Source of the DNA: Onchocerca lupi
Taxonomy: Eukaryota > Nematoda > Chromadorea > Rhabditida > Onchocercidae
Length of the DNA: 64,000 bases
Reading direction: 5' to 3'
NCBI GenBank assembly: GCA_028564675.1
Contig: JAOVVO010000195.1
Span: 1 to 64,000, forward strand
Part shown: positions 37,301 through 49,995 of the stretch, piece after piece
How positions within the stretch are numbered: the stretch's first letter is position 1
Layout of the letters: each line of letters starts with the position of its first letter
Translations under genes and position numbers: made by a program
The notes under the pieces: generated by a model
Told to the model about the DNA's origin: nothing
Seen by the model: only the letters and a program-made list of their open reading frames with translations
Database searches by the model: none

Positions 37301-40248
37301 ATAAACATTGAGACGGGGAAAAGATCCGCATCTGACACAATATCGTGTTTTTCTTTTTTTTTTTTTTCGCTTTTTTTTCTTTTTTTCGGATCAGTGAAGT
37401 ACAATTTATGCAAGTACAGACAAGTTCTGCAGTTATAAAATGGGTTTCATGCAAAATTTGTCGAAATTAAATTTAATCAAGGAATTTGAAAATTTATAAA
37501 TTCAACATTCTGTGGGAAATATTGTAACAGAAATGGAAATATCATACTCTAATTATTGCGTTATATGTTCATCCGTTGCAGATGACAAAGATTGCGCCTA
37601 TTGTAAATGACATTTCCTGATGTAATATTTCCTGCTAAATTCTCTCCTCTTTGTCATTTTAAAAATGTGTTTATATAACACTTTAAAATTTTTTTTTTTT
37701 ATCCATTTTACTACATTTTTTTTTTTCATTCTAACCTATTTCTCATGCTCAAATTTTTTAAATGATAGATTTATTTTATTAGACATTCACATATATATAT
37801 AATCACATTAATTTATCATTCATGATATTCCACATGATAAGACTAAGACAGATATGTGCTTTTTTTTCTTTTTAAAAAAGAGTGAAATTTCATAATTTTT
37901 AACTTAATTGTAAGAGTTCGTATTAGAATTGAACAAGTCATGTTGTATCGTTGCAGTCGTAAAGTTTATTGCCATCTTTGTATTTGTCAACCATACTGAA
38001 CGGATAGGTGTCGCGATTTTCAAATTGATAGGATAGACGACAATGTGCAAACAAAATGTAAAATATTATGCTTCTGCAACAAAAAAAAAAAAAGGAAAAA
38101 ATTAATGCTGATAACAGAAGTTAATGTCAAATAATTTTGGCGACAAACAAGTGGAACGATTATCCTACTAAGTATAGTTCTATGACAGTTTATTTCTTTT
38201 CGCAATGAAGTCAAATTTTCCCTGCTATTTTTTAATCTTAATTTAATGATTTAATGATTTTAACTAAATCAACTGCACGAGAGAATTCTTTTAAAATAAC
38301 CATGAGTCATATTCTATAAGTCATATTCTGTTTGAGAAAAGTAATTAAGTATATCATTGTAAGCAAAAAATTTCATATTTGCCTAAATTTATTAATTTCA
38401 GAACTTAAAAATTCAAGTTAATTTTACGATTTTCGAAGCACTAGTGTTTTGAAATTGTATTACATGTAGACACTATGGTAATCCCAAAATTACTGATTTT
38501 AAAATAAGTAATATTACTCGATGAAATTCGATGTAATTAGGGATTGTTGCTATACCTATAAATGGGAACAGCAGTGAGTACTAGAAATAATCATCAAAAG
38601 TTAACCATCATGATTAAAAATACTGCGATATTAGTACAGTCCGTTAAAGTTGTTAAATTTTCGAAAAAAAAATGCTATATTATTCACTGCTACAAATGTT
38701 TCCTTTAATTTGTTTTTGTTCATTTTGTTGAACTTTTAATTTTCAATTTATTTACAATTTTTTCATAAATTAGATTTTCCGACTTAAAACCAATAAAATT
38801 TCCTTAATTTTTCAGAATATCGTAATTACTTATTAAAGTTGCGCTTTTTTGCCTCGAATCATTTAATGATTATCGATTTTATTCAAAAATGCTGATTTTA
38901 ACTGCAACAAACATATCTGTATTCAAAAGCATTCATTTTTTAACCACAATCATTGCATCCATTAATAATTTCAAAGAATTAAGAACCGATTTTTTTTTTT
39001 GCAATTTAATTTTTTCTGGATATTTAAATATTTTAGTAAGGATCAGTAGTAGAATAAAATGCTGATGGAAATATTTCATGAAGGTCATGGATAACGGAGT
39101 TGAGCCACTTTAGATTTTCATTGACCTTCAAATTTTTCATAATATTTTTCTGTCTATGATTTGATTGTAACATCATCGTAATGTTTTTTTAGATTCTCAT
39201 ATTTTTATCAATAATATTTTTGATACATATAAAAGTTCTATGCAATGAAGATCTTTTAATGGACAAATCATTTCGCTCCAAATTTTAATTAGCTTGCAGG
39301 CCGAAAACAATTAAATAATTAAAATAGTAGCTGATCTTCCAGCGAATTTCATTTGCCTTTAGAAATTGATCCGAATTTCAATTATTAAATCAAACTAATT
39401 AAAAAAAAAAAGAAGAAACTAGAAAAATTTTCGCAACAAACTTATGATACACAAACAAAATATACAATCAAATCTAAAAAAGAATTACAAATTCAACAAA
39501 AAAAAAAGTTTGCTTATCTGCTTCTTATGTAACGATCCATAAAGCAAAATAATGACATATTATCATTACCAAATTTTGCACATATTTTAAATTTTATACT
39601 AAGCTGAGAATCTTAACGCTGCAATTTTCAATTAAATTTATGCTAAAGTAATGAAAAAATTTGTTTGGAGAAAGAAAGGCAAATACCACTACCATTAGTC
39701 ATTTTTACCCGGAACTTCTCACTTATCTTTTTTTCTAAATGACTACATCTCGATATTGAATTTTATTATTTAAATAAAAAATATAAGTTTTTACGAATTT
39801 CCTCTGGAAAAACTTACATTATCAGGCAAAAAACAATTGCCACCTGTGATATAAATTTTAATCACTAACACGAAAATAGTCAGATGATAGTTGATTCATT
39901 TTTTTCTCTCATACTTTTTCTTCTCTCTAACTCCTAAATTTTCTTCGAGTTTCATGCTTGTTTATGAATATATTTTAAAATATGTATTTTCTTGTAAGTA
40001 AGGAAAGATAAAAGAAATCCTTCAAGTATAATTTCAGAAAGTTCTTCTCAGGTTTTTCTTGCATATAACAGTCCAAGAGTGAAATTTTGATTGAAATATT
40101 GCAGTTAAATAAACTTGTCGTAACTGTCTTTCAATAGTTATGTCATAAAGATTTTTTTCTATTTTATTTTGTGTTTGCTTGGGATTGATTCATATGAATT
40201 TCCGATTTTGAACTTTTTTGATTCAAAAAATTATTGCAAATTTCTTGC

Positions 40249-40251
40249 AGG
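40249..40251 (+). promoter_or_regulatory. Candidate spliced-leader acceptor of the V-ATPase subunit a gene
   Basis: TTTCTTGCAG lies 33 nt before the first ATG of the V-ATPase subunit a model. A cis-spliced 5' UTR exon upstream is the alternative. Confidence 0.4.
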
Positions 40252-40284
40252 ACCAAGAGATCGAAAACAAAACTTCGTTTACTC

Positions 40285-43200
40285 ATGGGATCATTATACC
40301 GATCGGAGCAGATGCGATTCTGCCAAATGATTGTTCAAAAAGATGCTGCATTTTCTTGTGTTGCTGAACTTGGCAAGCATCCTTATGTTCAGTTTAAAGA
40401 TGTATTCTTTTTTTGAAATATTTTTTCAAATTTTATAAGAATTTCGAATTTAAGTTCATTCAGCAAATTATTTTTATGCAAAATTTGCTCATCAAACAAT
40501 TGAAAATAGTTTAATTGTAAAATTTTACCTTGTTAAATTTAATTTATTGGTCATCTACCAGCTTTTCACGCGAAAGTCAGTATGATTTAGATCTTCTGAG
40601 CCTTCTGAATATTGCGATAAAAAGGACTCAACTTGACCGAATTCTCGGTCTGCTTTAATAAACCAAAGGAAATAAAAAAAAAAAAAAAAAAAAAATGCGG
40701 TTTTTATCATTGAAAGTAAGCAAGAATTAAACAATTAACAACTTGATAAAAATGTCCTATTCAATATACAATTCAAATAGTTGTTGAGATAAATTATTGG
40801 ATAGTTTTTAGCTAAACGCTGATGTTAATCCATTTCAACGAATGTATCTTCGTGACATTCAACGATTTGAAGAATTGGAACGGAAGTTGAGTAAGTCGTT
40901 ATGAATCAAATTTGCGCTCTGTTCCACATAGATTATTTAAATTCACAGAGTTTTAGGGCTTGTCACGATAAGTAAAGTTTCCTGATTATGAGGCTAATTT
41001 TTCAGGATTTCTCGATGCCCAAATACGTAAAGACGATATTGAAGTTAATGATGATGTTAGCAGAGATGGCACATATGAAGTATTGGCACCACATGAACTC
41101 AATCAGCTTGAGGTTGGCTAGATTTTAATTCTTTACACCAGGGAATATTTCCAATTTTCTTTTTGATATTTCCGGAAGAAAATTTCAAATTATAGTTTCT
41201 GGTTATTATTATTTGTATGAACCTACAGAATAAGCGCTGCAAGGAAGTACGAGAACAAGAATAAACAATTTCCAGTTCTTGAAGTATTCTGTACATTTGG
41301 AAGATTTGTCAAACATCTATCATAGGATAATAAAATATTTCGATCGATTGAGCAATGATCAGATTACATTTTACAGGGTACGCTAGTTGATTTAGAGCGT
41401 GATGTAATCGATATGAACTCAAACAATATACTTTTGAAACGGAGTTATTTGGAGCTAAAAGAATGGGAAGCAATTCTAGAGAAAACCGATCATTTTTTCG
41501 AAGAAGTTTGCTTTATCTGTGCGTTTGATCCGAAAAAGGACTAAATATTAAAATTTTCCACAAAATTTCATTTCATTCACTGTAATGCTAAATAAATTTA
41601 TAAAATTAATTATGACAGTTTCTAGTGATTTACTGGGACAGAAAGTTAATAAAATTTTATCGAGAAGAGATCGGAATCTGTGATTTATGAGATGTGTCAC
41701 CAAAAGTGATTGTATTGATTTAAAATTAATTGAAATAATTGTTTACTTCTAGGGCATAAGTGATGTTGCAATGCATGAAATTGAAGCTGTGGAAGAAGAA
41801 TCTGCACTTGCACTCAAAAGGGCAAAAGAGCCAATAGGGTAATTTTCTCATACTGCAGATCAAATGGATTTATTTCTGGTTATAACGCAACTTAAAGTAG
41901 GGAATGCAGTGAAGTCAGTATCTTTGAACTTAAAATCAAAATATAAGAATTAAAAAACTCATTTTAATGTATTGCTGCTACGCATTCTCACATAGTAATA
42001 AGTCTATTGGAAAAAGATAAAAAATTTCCGTAATATCATTATTTCAAAATTATTGCCTTTCGCCTCCAAATTTAGTTTGCTGAAATCTAAATTCAAAATG
42101 GATTTGTCTGAACGAAATAATATTATTGATTTTCAAGATCTTCCTAATTTCAATTTTAGATTTTTGGCAGGTATCATCAATCGTGATCGTGTGAATGCTT
42201 TCGAAAAAGTGTTATGGCGAGCTTGTCATAAAACGGCATTTGTACGTACTACTGATATTGAGGAGGAACTGGAGAATCCAGATAGTGTATGCTTCTAAAC
42301 TTATATTATGATTTTAACAATTAAATTTACCGTTTTCATGTCTTAATTTCTAATTAAGTCTATGAAATTAAAATTCTTATGGATGAATCGATCTTTTCTT
42401 CAATTTTCTTCTTATTTTCCGTTCTTTTTTGTCTATTATATTTTAATCTAGTTTCAGTCTTACTATCTATTTTCATTCTTTCTTTTTTTCGTTCTATAAT
42501 CAAGTTTTCCAATTATTAGTAAAAAGAATTTGAACATTACAGGGCGAAATGTGCACCAAATCAGTGTTTTTGGTTTTCTATAAAGGTGATCGTTTGCGGA
42601 TTATCATCGAGAAAGTTTGTGAAGGATTCAAGGCTAAAATCTATAATAATTGTCCGAAGAACAGTAAGGTCTGACTGCTTTATTTTTGATATTTTTTGAT
42701 AGTTCTTGAAAATTTATTCTTAAATTCTTCATTTGCAAAAATTATTCAAAATTAATCATTCTAGTTTTGTGTTGTATTGAAACACAACGATTCAATGTAT
42801 AAAATGCTAAATTTATCATTTCCTGATTTTGCAGGATCGTCATGCAGCAGCACGTGATGTGAAAGCTCGAATATCGGATATGCGTACTGTACTGGGTCAA
42901 ACTCAAGAGCATCGCTATAAAGTACTCCAGGCTGCTTCCAGTTCTGTCAAGCAGTGGCAAAATGAGGTTTCTTCAAAATTTTCAAGTATCAGTCATGAGC
43001 AGTATACTTTTGCATGAGCTTTCATGTTGATAACCTCGTGGACAATTTCAGGTTCGCATGCAGAAATCAGTTTACTACACTTTGAATCTCTTTACATTTG
43101 ACGCTATCGGTAAATTTTTCATCGCTGAGTGTTGGGTACCCTACGTTGATCTGGAAAATGTTCGTTTGGCTCTTGAAGAAGGAGTGGTAAGAGATTCCAA

Positions 43201-46200
43201 ACGCTTATAAATTTTTATACCATTTATATAAAAAAAATTTTGGAAGTTCTAGGAAAAATCAGCTGACCTCATATTTGAAAGATTTTCAATAAAAGTTCAT
43301 GTTGAAAAATAAGCCTACTGATTGATTTATGGTTTAGTAAGTGTCACGTAATTGGTGAACATGGAAAATTTTTGTAGCAGTTACGTAAATAAGACTAATT
43401 CAGGTGCTAAGCTGTGATTGCAGAGGAAAAGTGGTAGCAGCGTGAGACCTGTTCTGAATCTTTTGGAAACCACGGAAGAGCCACCAACATACAATCGAGT
43501 TAACAAATTCACGAGAGTTTTCCAGGCAATCGTTGATTCCTATGGTACTGCCTCCTATTTGGAAATCAATCCCGGTATGATTGATATTTTAATGGATCAA
43601 AACTGCCAGGTTTTTGAAAATTTTGACAGATCTTGAATAACTTCACTAATTTGATACCATTTTCAGCTCCTTATACTATTATAACATTCCCATTTCTCTT
43701 TTCCTGCATGTTTGGTGATCTTGGACATGGTATTTTAATGCTTCTCGCTGGTTTATGGATGGTGCTTCGGGAAAAGAACCTTGAAGCACGCAATATCAAA
43801 GATGAGGTGGTACTATGAAATGGTATTATGAGTCAAAAGAAAGAATTTATAATCAATAGACTTAGCTTAATCATTGAATCTTGATCGGTGTATGATTGTT
43901 CTAAAAAATTGGAACTGCAAAATATTTATATATAATTAAAATTTACAGATTTTTAACATGTTCTACGGTGGTCGTTATATCATTTTACTTATGGGCATTT
44001 TTTCGGTTCATGCAGGTTTCCTCTACAATGACGTTTTTGCTAAATCATTTAATCTATTCGGTTCAAAATGGCGTAATCCATTCCCGTAAGTTTTAGTTGT
44101 TAGTTAATTTGAAATCTCACAGAAGCGAAGTATTTCTGCTTTTTTTGATCATAACATTACAAGTTCCGAATAATACCTAAAGATCGGAATATTGATCGTA
44201 ACTTCCAGCTAATGAATATCTTCCAAGTGTTTTAGAATACTTTCATGCCAATGTATCTTTCTTCTGAGCATTTTTTCTAGTAATACGGAGATTGAATCTT
44301 GGGATTCTGAATCAATTCGTTTGCATAAAGAAATAGTAATTGATTTGCCGCCATCACGATCCTATTTGCATGATAATGGACCCTATTGGTTTGGTGTTGA
44401 TCCGATATGGAATTTGGCAGAGAATCGACTAAACTTTTCAAATTCATTAAAAATGAAATTATCTGTCATACTTGGAATTGCCCAGATGACGTTTGGAGTA
44501 TTCTTATCGCTGTTAAATTATATGTACGTTGTTGTTAGTAGGATTTTGCTCCAGTTTTGTTTAGCAGTATTACTGATACTCGGATTCTATTAATAAATTA
44601 TAATATCTCATAAAATATGATTGTTTAACAAATATTTTCAGAATTATTTGATCATTAGTACCAATCTGTTGGTAACAATGTTAACTGAAAGCAAGACAAA
44701 ACTTTGTGTTAGCTTCTCCAAGCAAATTTACGATGCCAGCCTCTAAATTATCTTAAGTTAAATCAATTTTCTGTTTAGATTTTCATTAATTTAAGACATT
44801 TTACTTCACTCTTTTTTATCTAAACTTGATGTATTTGACAAATTTCAGATACTTCAAATCAAGAATTGAAATATTCACAGTGTTTATCCCACAGATTTTG
44901 TTTATGCTCTGTATATTTATCTATTTATGTGCGCAAATTATAGTCAAGTGGTTATTCTTCTGGGTTCGAGAGGAATACATCTTTGGATTGCTTTATCCAG
45001 GGTCAAGTTGCGCCCCTTCATTGCTGGTAATTTTTGCTTATTTTTTGAGTGGAATTTTTGAAAATTAAATTTTCATAATGAAATTGGCATATTTTATATA
45101 CATATTTGAGATTGGTTTGATTAGTATGTTCATGTTCAAAGATCGTCCGCTTGGCTTTGTCGATGAAACGGAAATTATTAGTGTAAATGATGGCCATGTT
45201 ACATATGCAAATTGGCCAAATTGCTATCTTAGCCAATGGTATCCTGGACAGGCAAGTAGCTTTTTATGATATGATAAGATAATTTCTCATAATTTCTTGA
45301 GATTTAAAAAATTTTCCGAAATCAAGACGAATTTCAGTCAACCTTTGAAGCAATTTTGGTTATAATAGCTGTAATTTGCGTGCCAGTTATGTTATTTGGC
45401 AAACCAATTCATTTCCTGTTACATCACAAGAAGAAAAATGTCGTTAGCGATAATTCCGTAAGTTTAAAAAAAAAATATTAATGAAGTGCTAAAAAGAGTT
45501 TTGAAATATAAATTAGTCAAGCATTGTTTGATTCCGTCACTTTTGCTCTTTTTGGGAAATAATAATAATTTCCACAAAATTTCTCTAATCGTTTCTAAAT
45601 TACCTAATCGCTACTGAGATCAATTTAATACCAGCCGAAAAAGTCAACTTATTTCTGCAAATCCTCTTGGAAATTATACTTTTCTTCTTTGATGCTTTTC
45701 AAAAATTTTCATAGCAAATTTCTCCTTCATTAGGTAGTATGGAAGAATCAGGAAAATGAAAAAGCGGAGATAACTTTGAACGAAAATGGAAGCGGTTTAA
45801 ATAAGAAAAATTGGGAAGAAACTACGTCCAATAATGAATATGGGGAAGAGGTAACTTCTTGGCAAGAAAAGAGAATTCATCTCAATTAATTATTTAATTC
45901 TTTTTTTATTTACTAGCTAACATAGAGCAAGAAAATTTCAAATACATGATAAATATGAAGTTTCTTGTATTTTGATATTATTAAATTTATTTTGAGTCTT
46001 TTGCGGATGTTATGGTTCATCAAGCTATCCATACAATTGAGTATGTCCTTGGTTGTGTGTCCCATACAGCATCATACCTCCGATTATGGGCTTTATCATT
46101 GGCACATGCCCGTAAGTTTACTCGTAATTACTTTGTTTTCTCAATACTCTTTTTCCTGTAAAATTTTACATTCATCAGTGAAAATTAGTTGTTTTTGAAA

Positions 46201-46997
46201 TTTCCATTAAAATTACCGAAAAAATTTAAAAACGATAATGATTGGTTCTTTGGCAATAATATGATTAACGAAAAATTCTATTTATAAATAATACCTGAAT
46301 AGGTATTATTTATAAATAGAATTTCGTATTACAGATAATATTTAAAACAAATTAGTCATTTGATTTTACACACTTCAAAATTTCGAAATTTCCAGAAGTT
46401 TTAGCAGTTCCTTTCTTTTTGGCATGATATTCCATTAATATTAAAAGCGGAATGTCATCAAAATTGCACCTTGAATCGTAGCACCAAATCCATTCGTACA
46501 TTTGAATTTGAAGAATTGTCAAATTTAGATTTTTATATAGAACTTTTTATAAAAATATTACAGAATTATCGGAAGTATTATGGGAAATGGTACTTGTACA
46601 AGCTTTTGGCATTTCTGGCATTGCTGGCTATATCGCCGCTTATTTCATATTCTTTGCATTCGGTATTTTGACTGTTTCAATTCTGGTACTCATGGAGGGA
46701 CTTTCTGCCTTTCTACACGCACTTCGATTGCATTGGTCAGCTCCTGTGAAATCAATTAGATTTTAAAAATCTTCAAGTACTTCATAAATCGATCGACATT
46801 CGGACCAAATAATACAAATTGATTATACTTCGAAAACTTAATTTTTAAATAATTCTCATTCTCACTAAAATATTAAAAATCAAAAACATTATTGCAGGGT
46901 TGAGTTCCAGTCCAAATTCTACCTCGGACTTGGTTATCCTTTTATGCCTTTCTACTTCAAGGATGTGCTACTGAAAGCAAGCGCTGGTGAAAAGTAA
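40285..46997 (+). CDS. V-type proton ATPase 116-kDa subunit a
   Basis: The membrane subunit of the V0 sector, 883 residues, forming the proton half-channels of organelle or plasma-membrane V-ATPase. Exons: 40285-40401, 40812-40890, 41006-41112, 41377-41505, 41753-41838, 42160-42286, 42543-42668, 42835-42966, 43052-43186, 43424-43574, 43667-43806, 43949-44085, 44281-44523, 44849-45026, 45111-45251, 45338-45457, 45734-45850, 45997-46111, 46564-46735, 46898-46997. The N-terminal half is cytosolic (MGSLYRSEQMRFCQM at the start, NPFQRMYLRDI, GIINRDRVNAFEKVLWR). Membrane segments begin near residue 398 (PYTIITFPFLFSCMFGDLGH). R784 in SYLRLWALSLAHAQL is the essential proton-path arginine. The end is FKDVLLKASAGEK. 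Exon 45111-45251 has a TTTGAG acceptor and a GC donor, and exon 45997 also uses TTTGAG. Which C. elegans paralogue (unc-32, vha-5, vha-6 or vha-7) it matches is not resolved. Confidence 0.97.
46273..46324. repeat. Perfect 24-bp inverted repeat with a 4-nt loop
   Basis: Arms 46273-46296 and 46301-46324 are exact reverse complements, with GAAT between. It lies in the V-ATPase intron 46112-46563. The arms are mostly A and T, with the core TATTTATAAATAATACCT. Confidence 0.95.
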
Positions 46998-49995
46998 ACT
47001 GATATCTAACTAGATAAAAATGGTACCAACTCATCATGATTATTAGCGATTAATTCTGCTCTTCGTATAATTTTATATTGATATTAAAAAGAATAGCATC
47101 AATGTGAGTCCCACCGACAAGAATTACGAATTTTTATATTCACTTAGTTGGACACTGGAATATTCTGGCATCGTTTCCTGCCTTCTCATCAGTTTGCAAG
47201 ATTTCACGAATTTCACTTAGCAATAAGTTATACCATCATAAGAATTTCTTTGATTTCCACATGTCATTGTGACGTCTAGCAAAGAAAACATGTAAACTCT
47301 TCCAAATGCTAGACTACAGGATGGTCTGGTTCAGATGCTCTAAACTAGACCATCTTATAATTTTAGATTTTAAATTTCTTCATTTATCAAGTTATTGATC
47401 GAGCTGTTTTTGCTGTTGGAGTTCAATAGCCGTCAAAATTACTAAAATTACATATTATAACAGCGGAAACCCACCGTTAGACTGATACATATTATATGGA
47501 ATTCCAAACAGCTAAAATTATACTAGTCGGCTAACTCGTCGTTTCGCAGAAATGATGACTAGATATATGTGTGATATCATGAAGGATATGCATCAAAGAA
47601 ACTTAATATAGGCTATATATACCGATCAGCTAATCGGAATTTTATTAGGCAAAACCAATGCCAATTTGACTTAGGTATAGTAACATTTAAACAGTCAATC
47701 ATAAAGGCAAGAAGCTCATTTGGTAGTGTTTCGTTCGACTATCGATTGTAACTTGTCACCAAAGTCACTGGAATTGTCTGATTTTCACGATTTTCCATTT
47801 TAGGAGTCAATTAACGTCAAGTTTAATTAATATGCACCTTTTCTCCTACTCATCGCTGGATTAGTTATTTCCACTTTGAACCTGATGTATACGTGTCATC
47901 GCTTTTAATTTATATTCCTGGCAAAAAAAGCACGTTTAAAAAGGGGTTTACATGTATATAAAACAGTAGGGAGTGACGTATTATAAGCACCGAGAGTCGA
48001 AGTTTGAGCATAATAAATTAAGAACATAATGGAATATGTGAAATAAACACAACGCATAAAAATTTCTAAGCAACATTACAAAGCAAGTGAAAAAAAAAAA
48101 GAGAAAGAAACAATACATAATAATGCAAAGAGAAGAAGATAATGGGCAATATAATCATTTCATTTAACCGCTACAGTTCAAGATGCAACAACAGGATTCC
48201 AGAAGTAATGTTGAAATTATGTGTATCTTGCATACAGTCAATTAAAAATCCTAGAATAGTGCCGTAAAACATCGGTTGGAGATTCTAAAACTCCAACTTA
48301 ATTCAGGTCTGAATATGATGTACTACTGATTTCAGAGAGAGCACGAATAATCCATGGAGAAGCAATATAATAAAATTTATAAACATATAAAATGACTAAA
48401 CTTACAACCTTGGAACATTATTTAATGTAAACCGGGAAGGAAATGCAAGTAATCGGCTTCTAAAACAACATAAATGAAAGAAAAGACTGATTTAACGACA
48501 AATTAATTTTAGAAATTGTCAACAATTTGTAAAATTAAGATAACAAATTTGGAAAATACATACTGCAACATAAAAACTGAAAACCAAACCTAGAATTTAT
48601 ATTTAAATGTTCAACTACTACTTCCTCTTTCTCCTTCAACCAATTTTGGTTCAAAATTCTAATTTCCTTTCACTCAACAATCTCGCTAAAAGTTTTCATT
48701 TTTTGTAAATAGATTATGTTGGCTAAATTTATGAATGAACTAGATCCAAGAAAAATAAGTGGAGACAATAGTGATAATGATATTGTTGCGATATGTGCAA
48801 AAAGATACCCGAATAATACAAATTAATAATTGTAGCAGTGTAGTCATTACATATATATATATATATTTCATCTTACTGTAATTGAATTATTGGTACATTC
48901 ATAATAACAATGCTCTTGTATCCTAAAATACTAAAAAAAAAAAAAAAAAAAAAAAATATTCAAAACGCATGTAAGATATAATTTGGAATGGACCTCGCAG
49001 CAGTTCAGTGCTTCATGCGCTACGCACAACACTGAATGGTGCTCAGTAGGTCAGCATCGTAATGGAACATTATTGGTTAGTTATGCGCACTCAAATTTAC
49101 AAAATACTACAATATTTCATAGCTTCGAAGATTATCTACTATTACTAATATCCAGTATCCAAATCAAACAAATAAATATTCAAAACTCATGGCAAAAGTG
49201 GAAGCTTCTAAAACCTGAACTGACAGATGAATAAGCAGTTCTTCAGAATAACAGAATTATAAATATTGCAAAATAAAAAACAAATATGGAGTTTTAGATT
49301 ACAAATAAAACTATGAAATTATAAATTGCAAAAAAAGAAAAAAGAAAAGTGAAATTAATAAATAATAAAAAAAAAGCGAGCAATAAAACTGTGAAATTAG
49401 CAAGGACAAAGGAGAACAGTTTTCACTATTTATCAGAAATTGAGACCTTGATTGTCTTAATTTTAACATCAAAGCAGTCAATTTAACTCATTACTTCAAA
49501 TGCTCATAAACCAAAATGAGTATTCTGGTTTTATATAAAGCAGCGAAAATGTTTACGCTTTTTTCTTACAGGAAACTACAAAATGGAAATCCACAATATA
49601 AATTTAGCGGTATCTATCAACCGAAAATCTAGGGAGAATTTGGAAGATTGGTCGACATTTATGTGATCCTATTTTTGCGAATTTATCAATCTATTTGATA
49701 GTTCAAATGTAGTCGCCGGAAAATTGTACATCAGTGCTAACAATTGAAGTTGGAGAGAGTGAAAGAAAGGAGCGATAACAAAAAAACTGAAAGAAAGCTC
49801 TATGTTTCACAAATATTTCACTGAATAAATTTCAATTTATACACACAAACATTAATGATGGAAATAATTTGAATCCTTCCATAAACAAACTCTTACTCTT
49901 AAGTAAAATACTGCAAAACTTACTAGATAATAAAGCAGTGTTCCAATCCACATAGATCCAAATTCATTTATTTCGCCATTATCACTACACTGATT
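46998..49995. other. Convergent region between V-ATPase a and PAK genes
   Basis: 3 kb of AT-rich DNA containing both 3' UTRs and poly(A) near 48933-48956. Short ORFs such as 48983-49234 show no family motifs. I see no further gene. Confidence 0.55.
49967..49972 (-). terminator. Polyadenylation signal near the PAK stop
   Basis: AATAAA on the minus strand lies only 24 nt downstream of the kinase stop codon, so the 3' UTR could be very short if this site is used. Confidence 0.4.

Larger units (their letters stand above)
34378..40284. other. 5.9-kb divergent intergenic region
   Basis: It separates the starts of METAP1 (-) and V-ATPase subunit a (+), so it should carry both promoters. Around 34560-35240 base composition is less extreme and several short open stretches occur, including a 60-codon frame at 35055-35237. 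They are broken by stops and I cannot assign them to any element. The rest is AT-rich with many poly(T), poly(A) and ATCATC runs. No gene is recognised. Confidence 0.5.
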
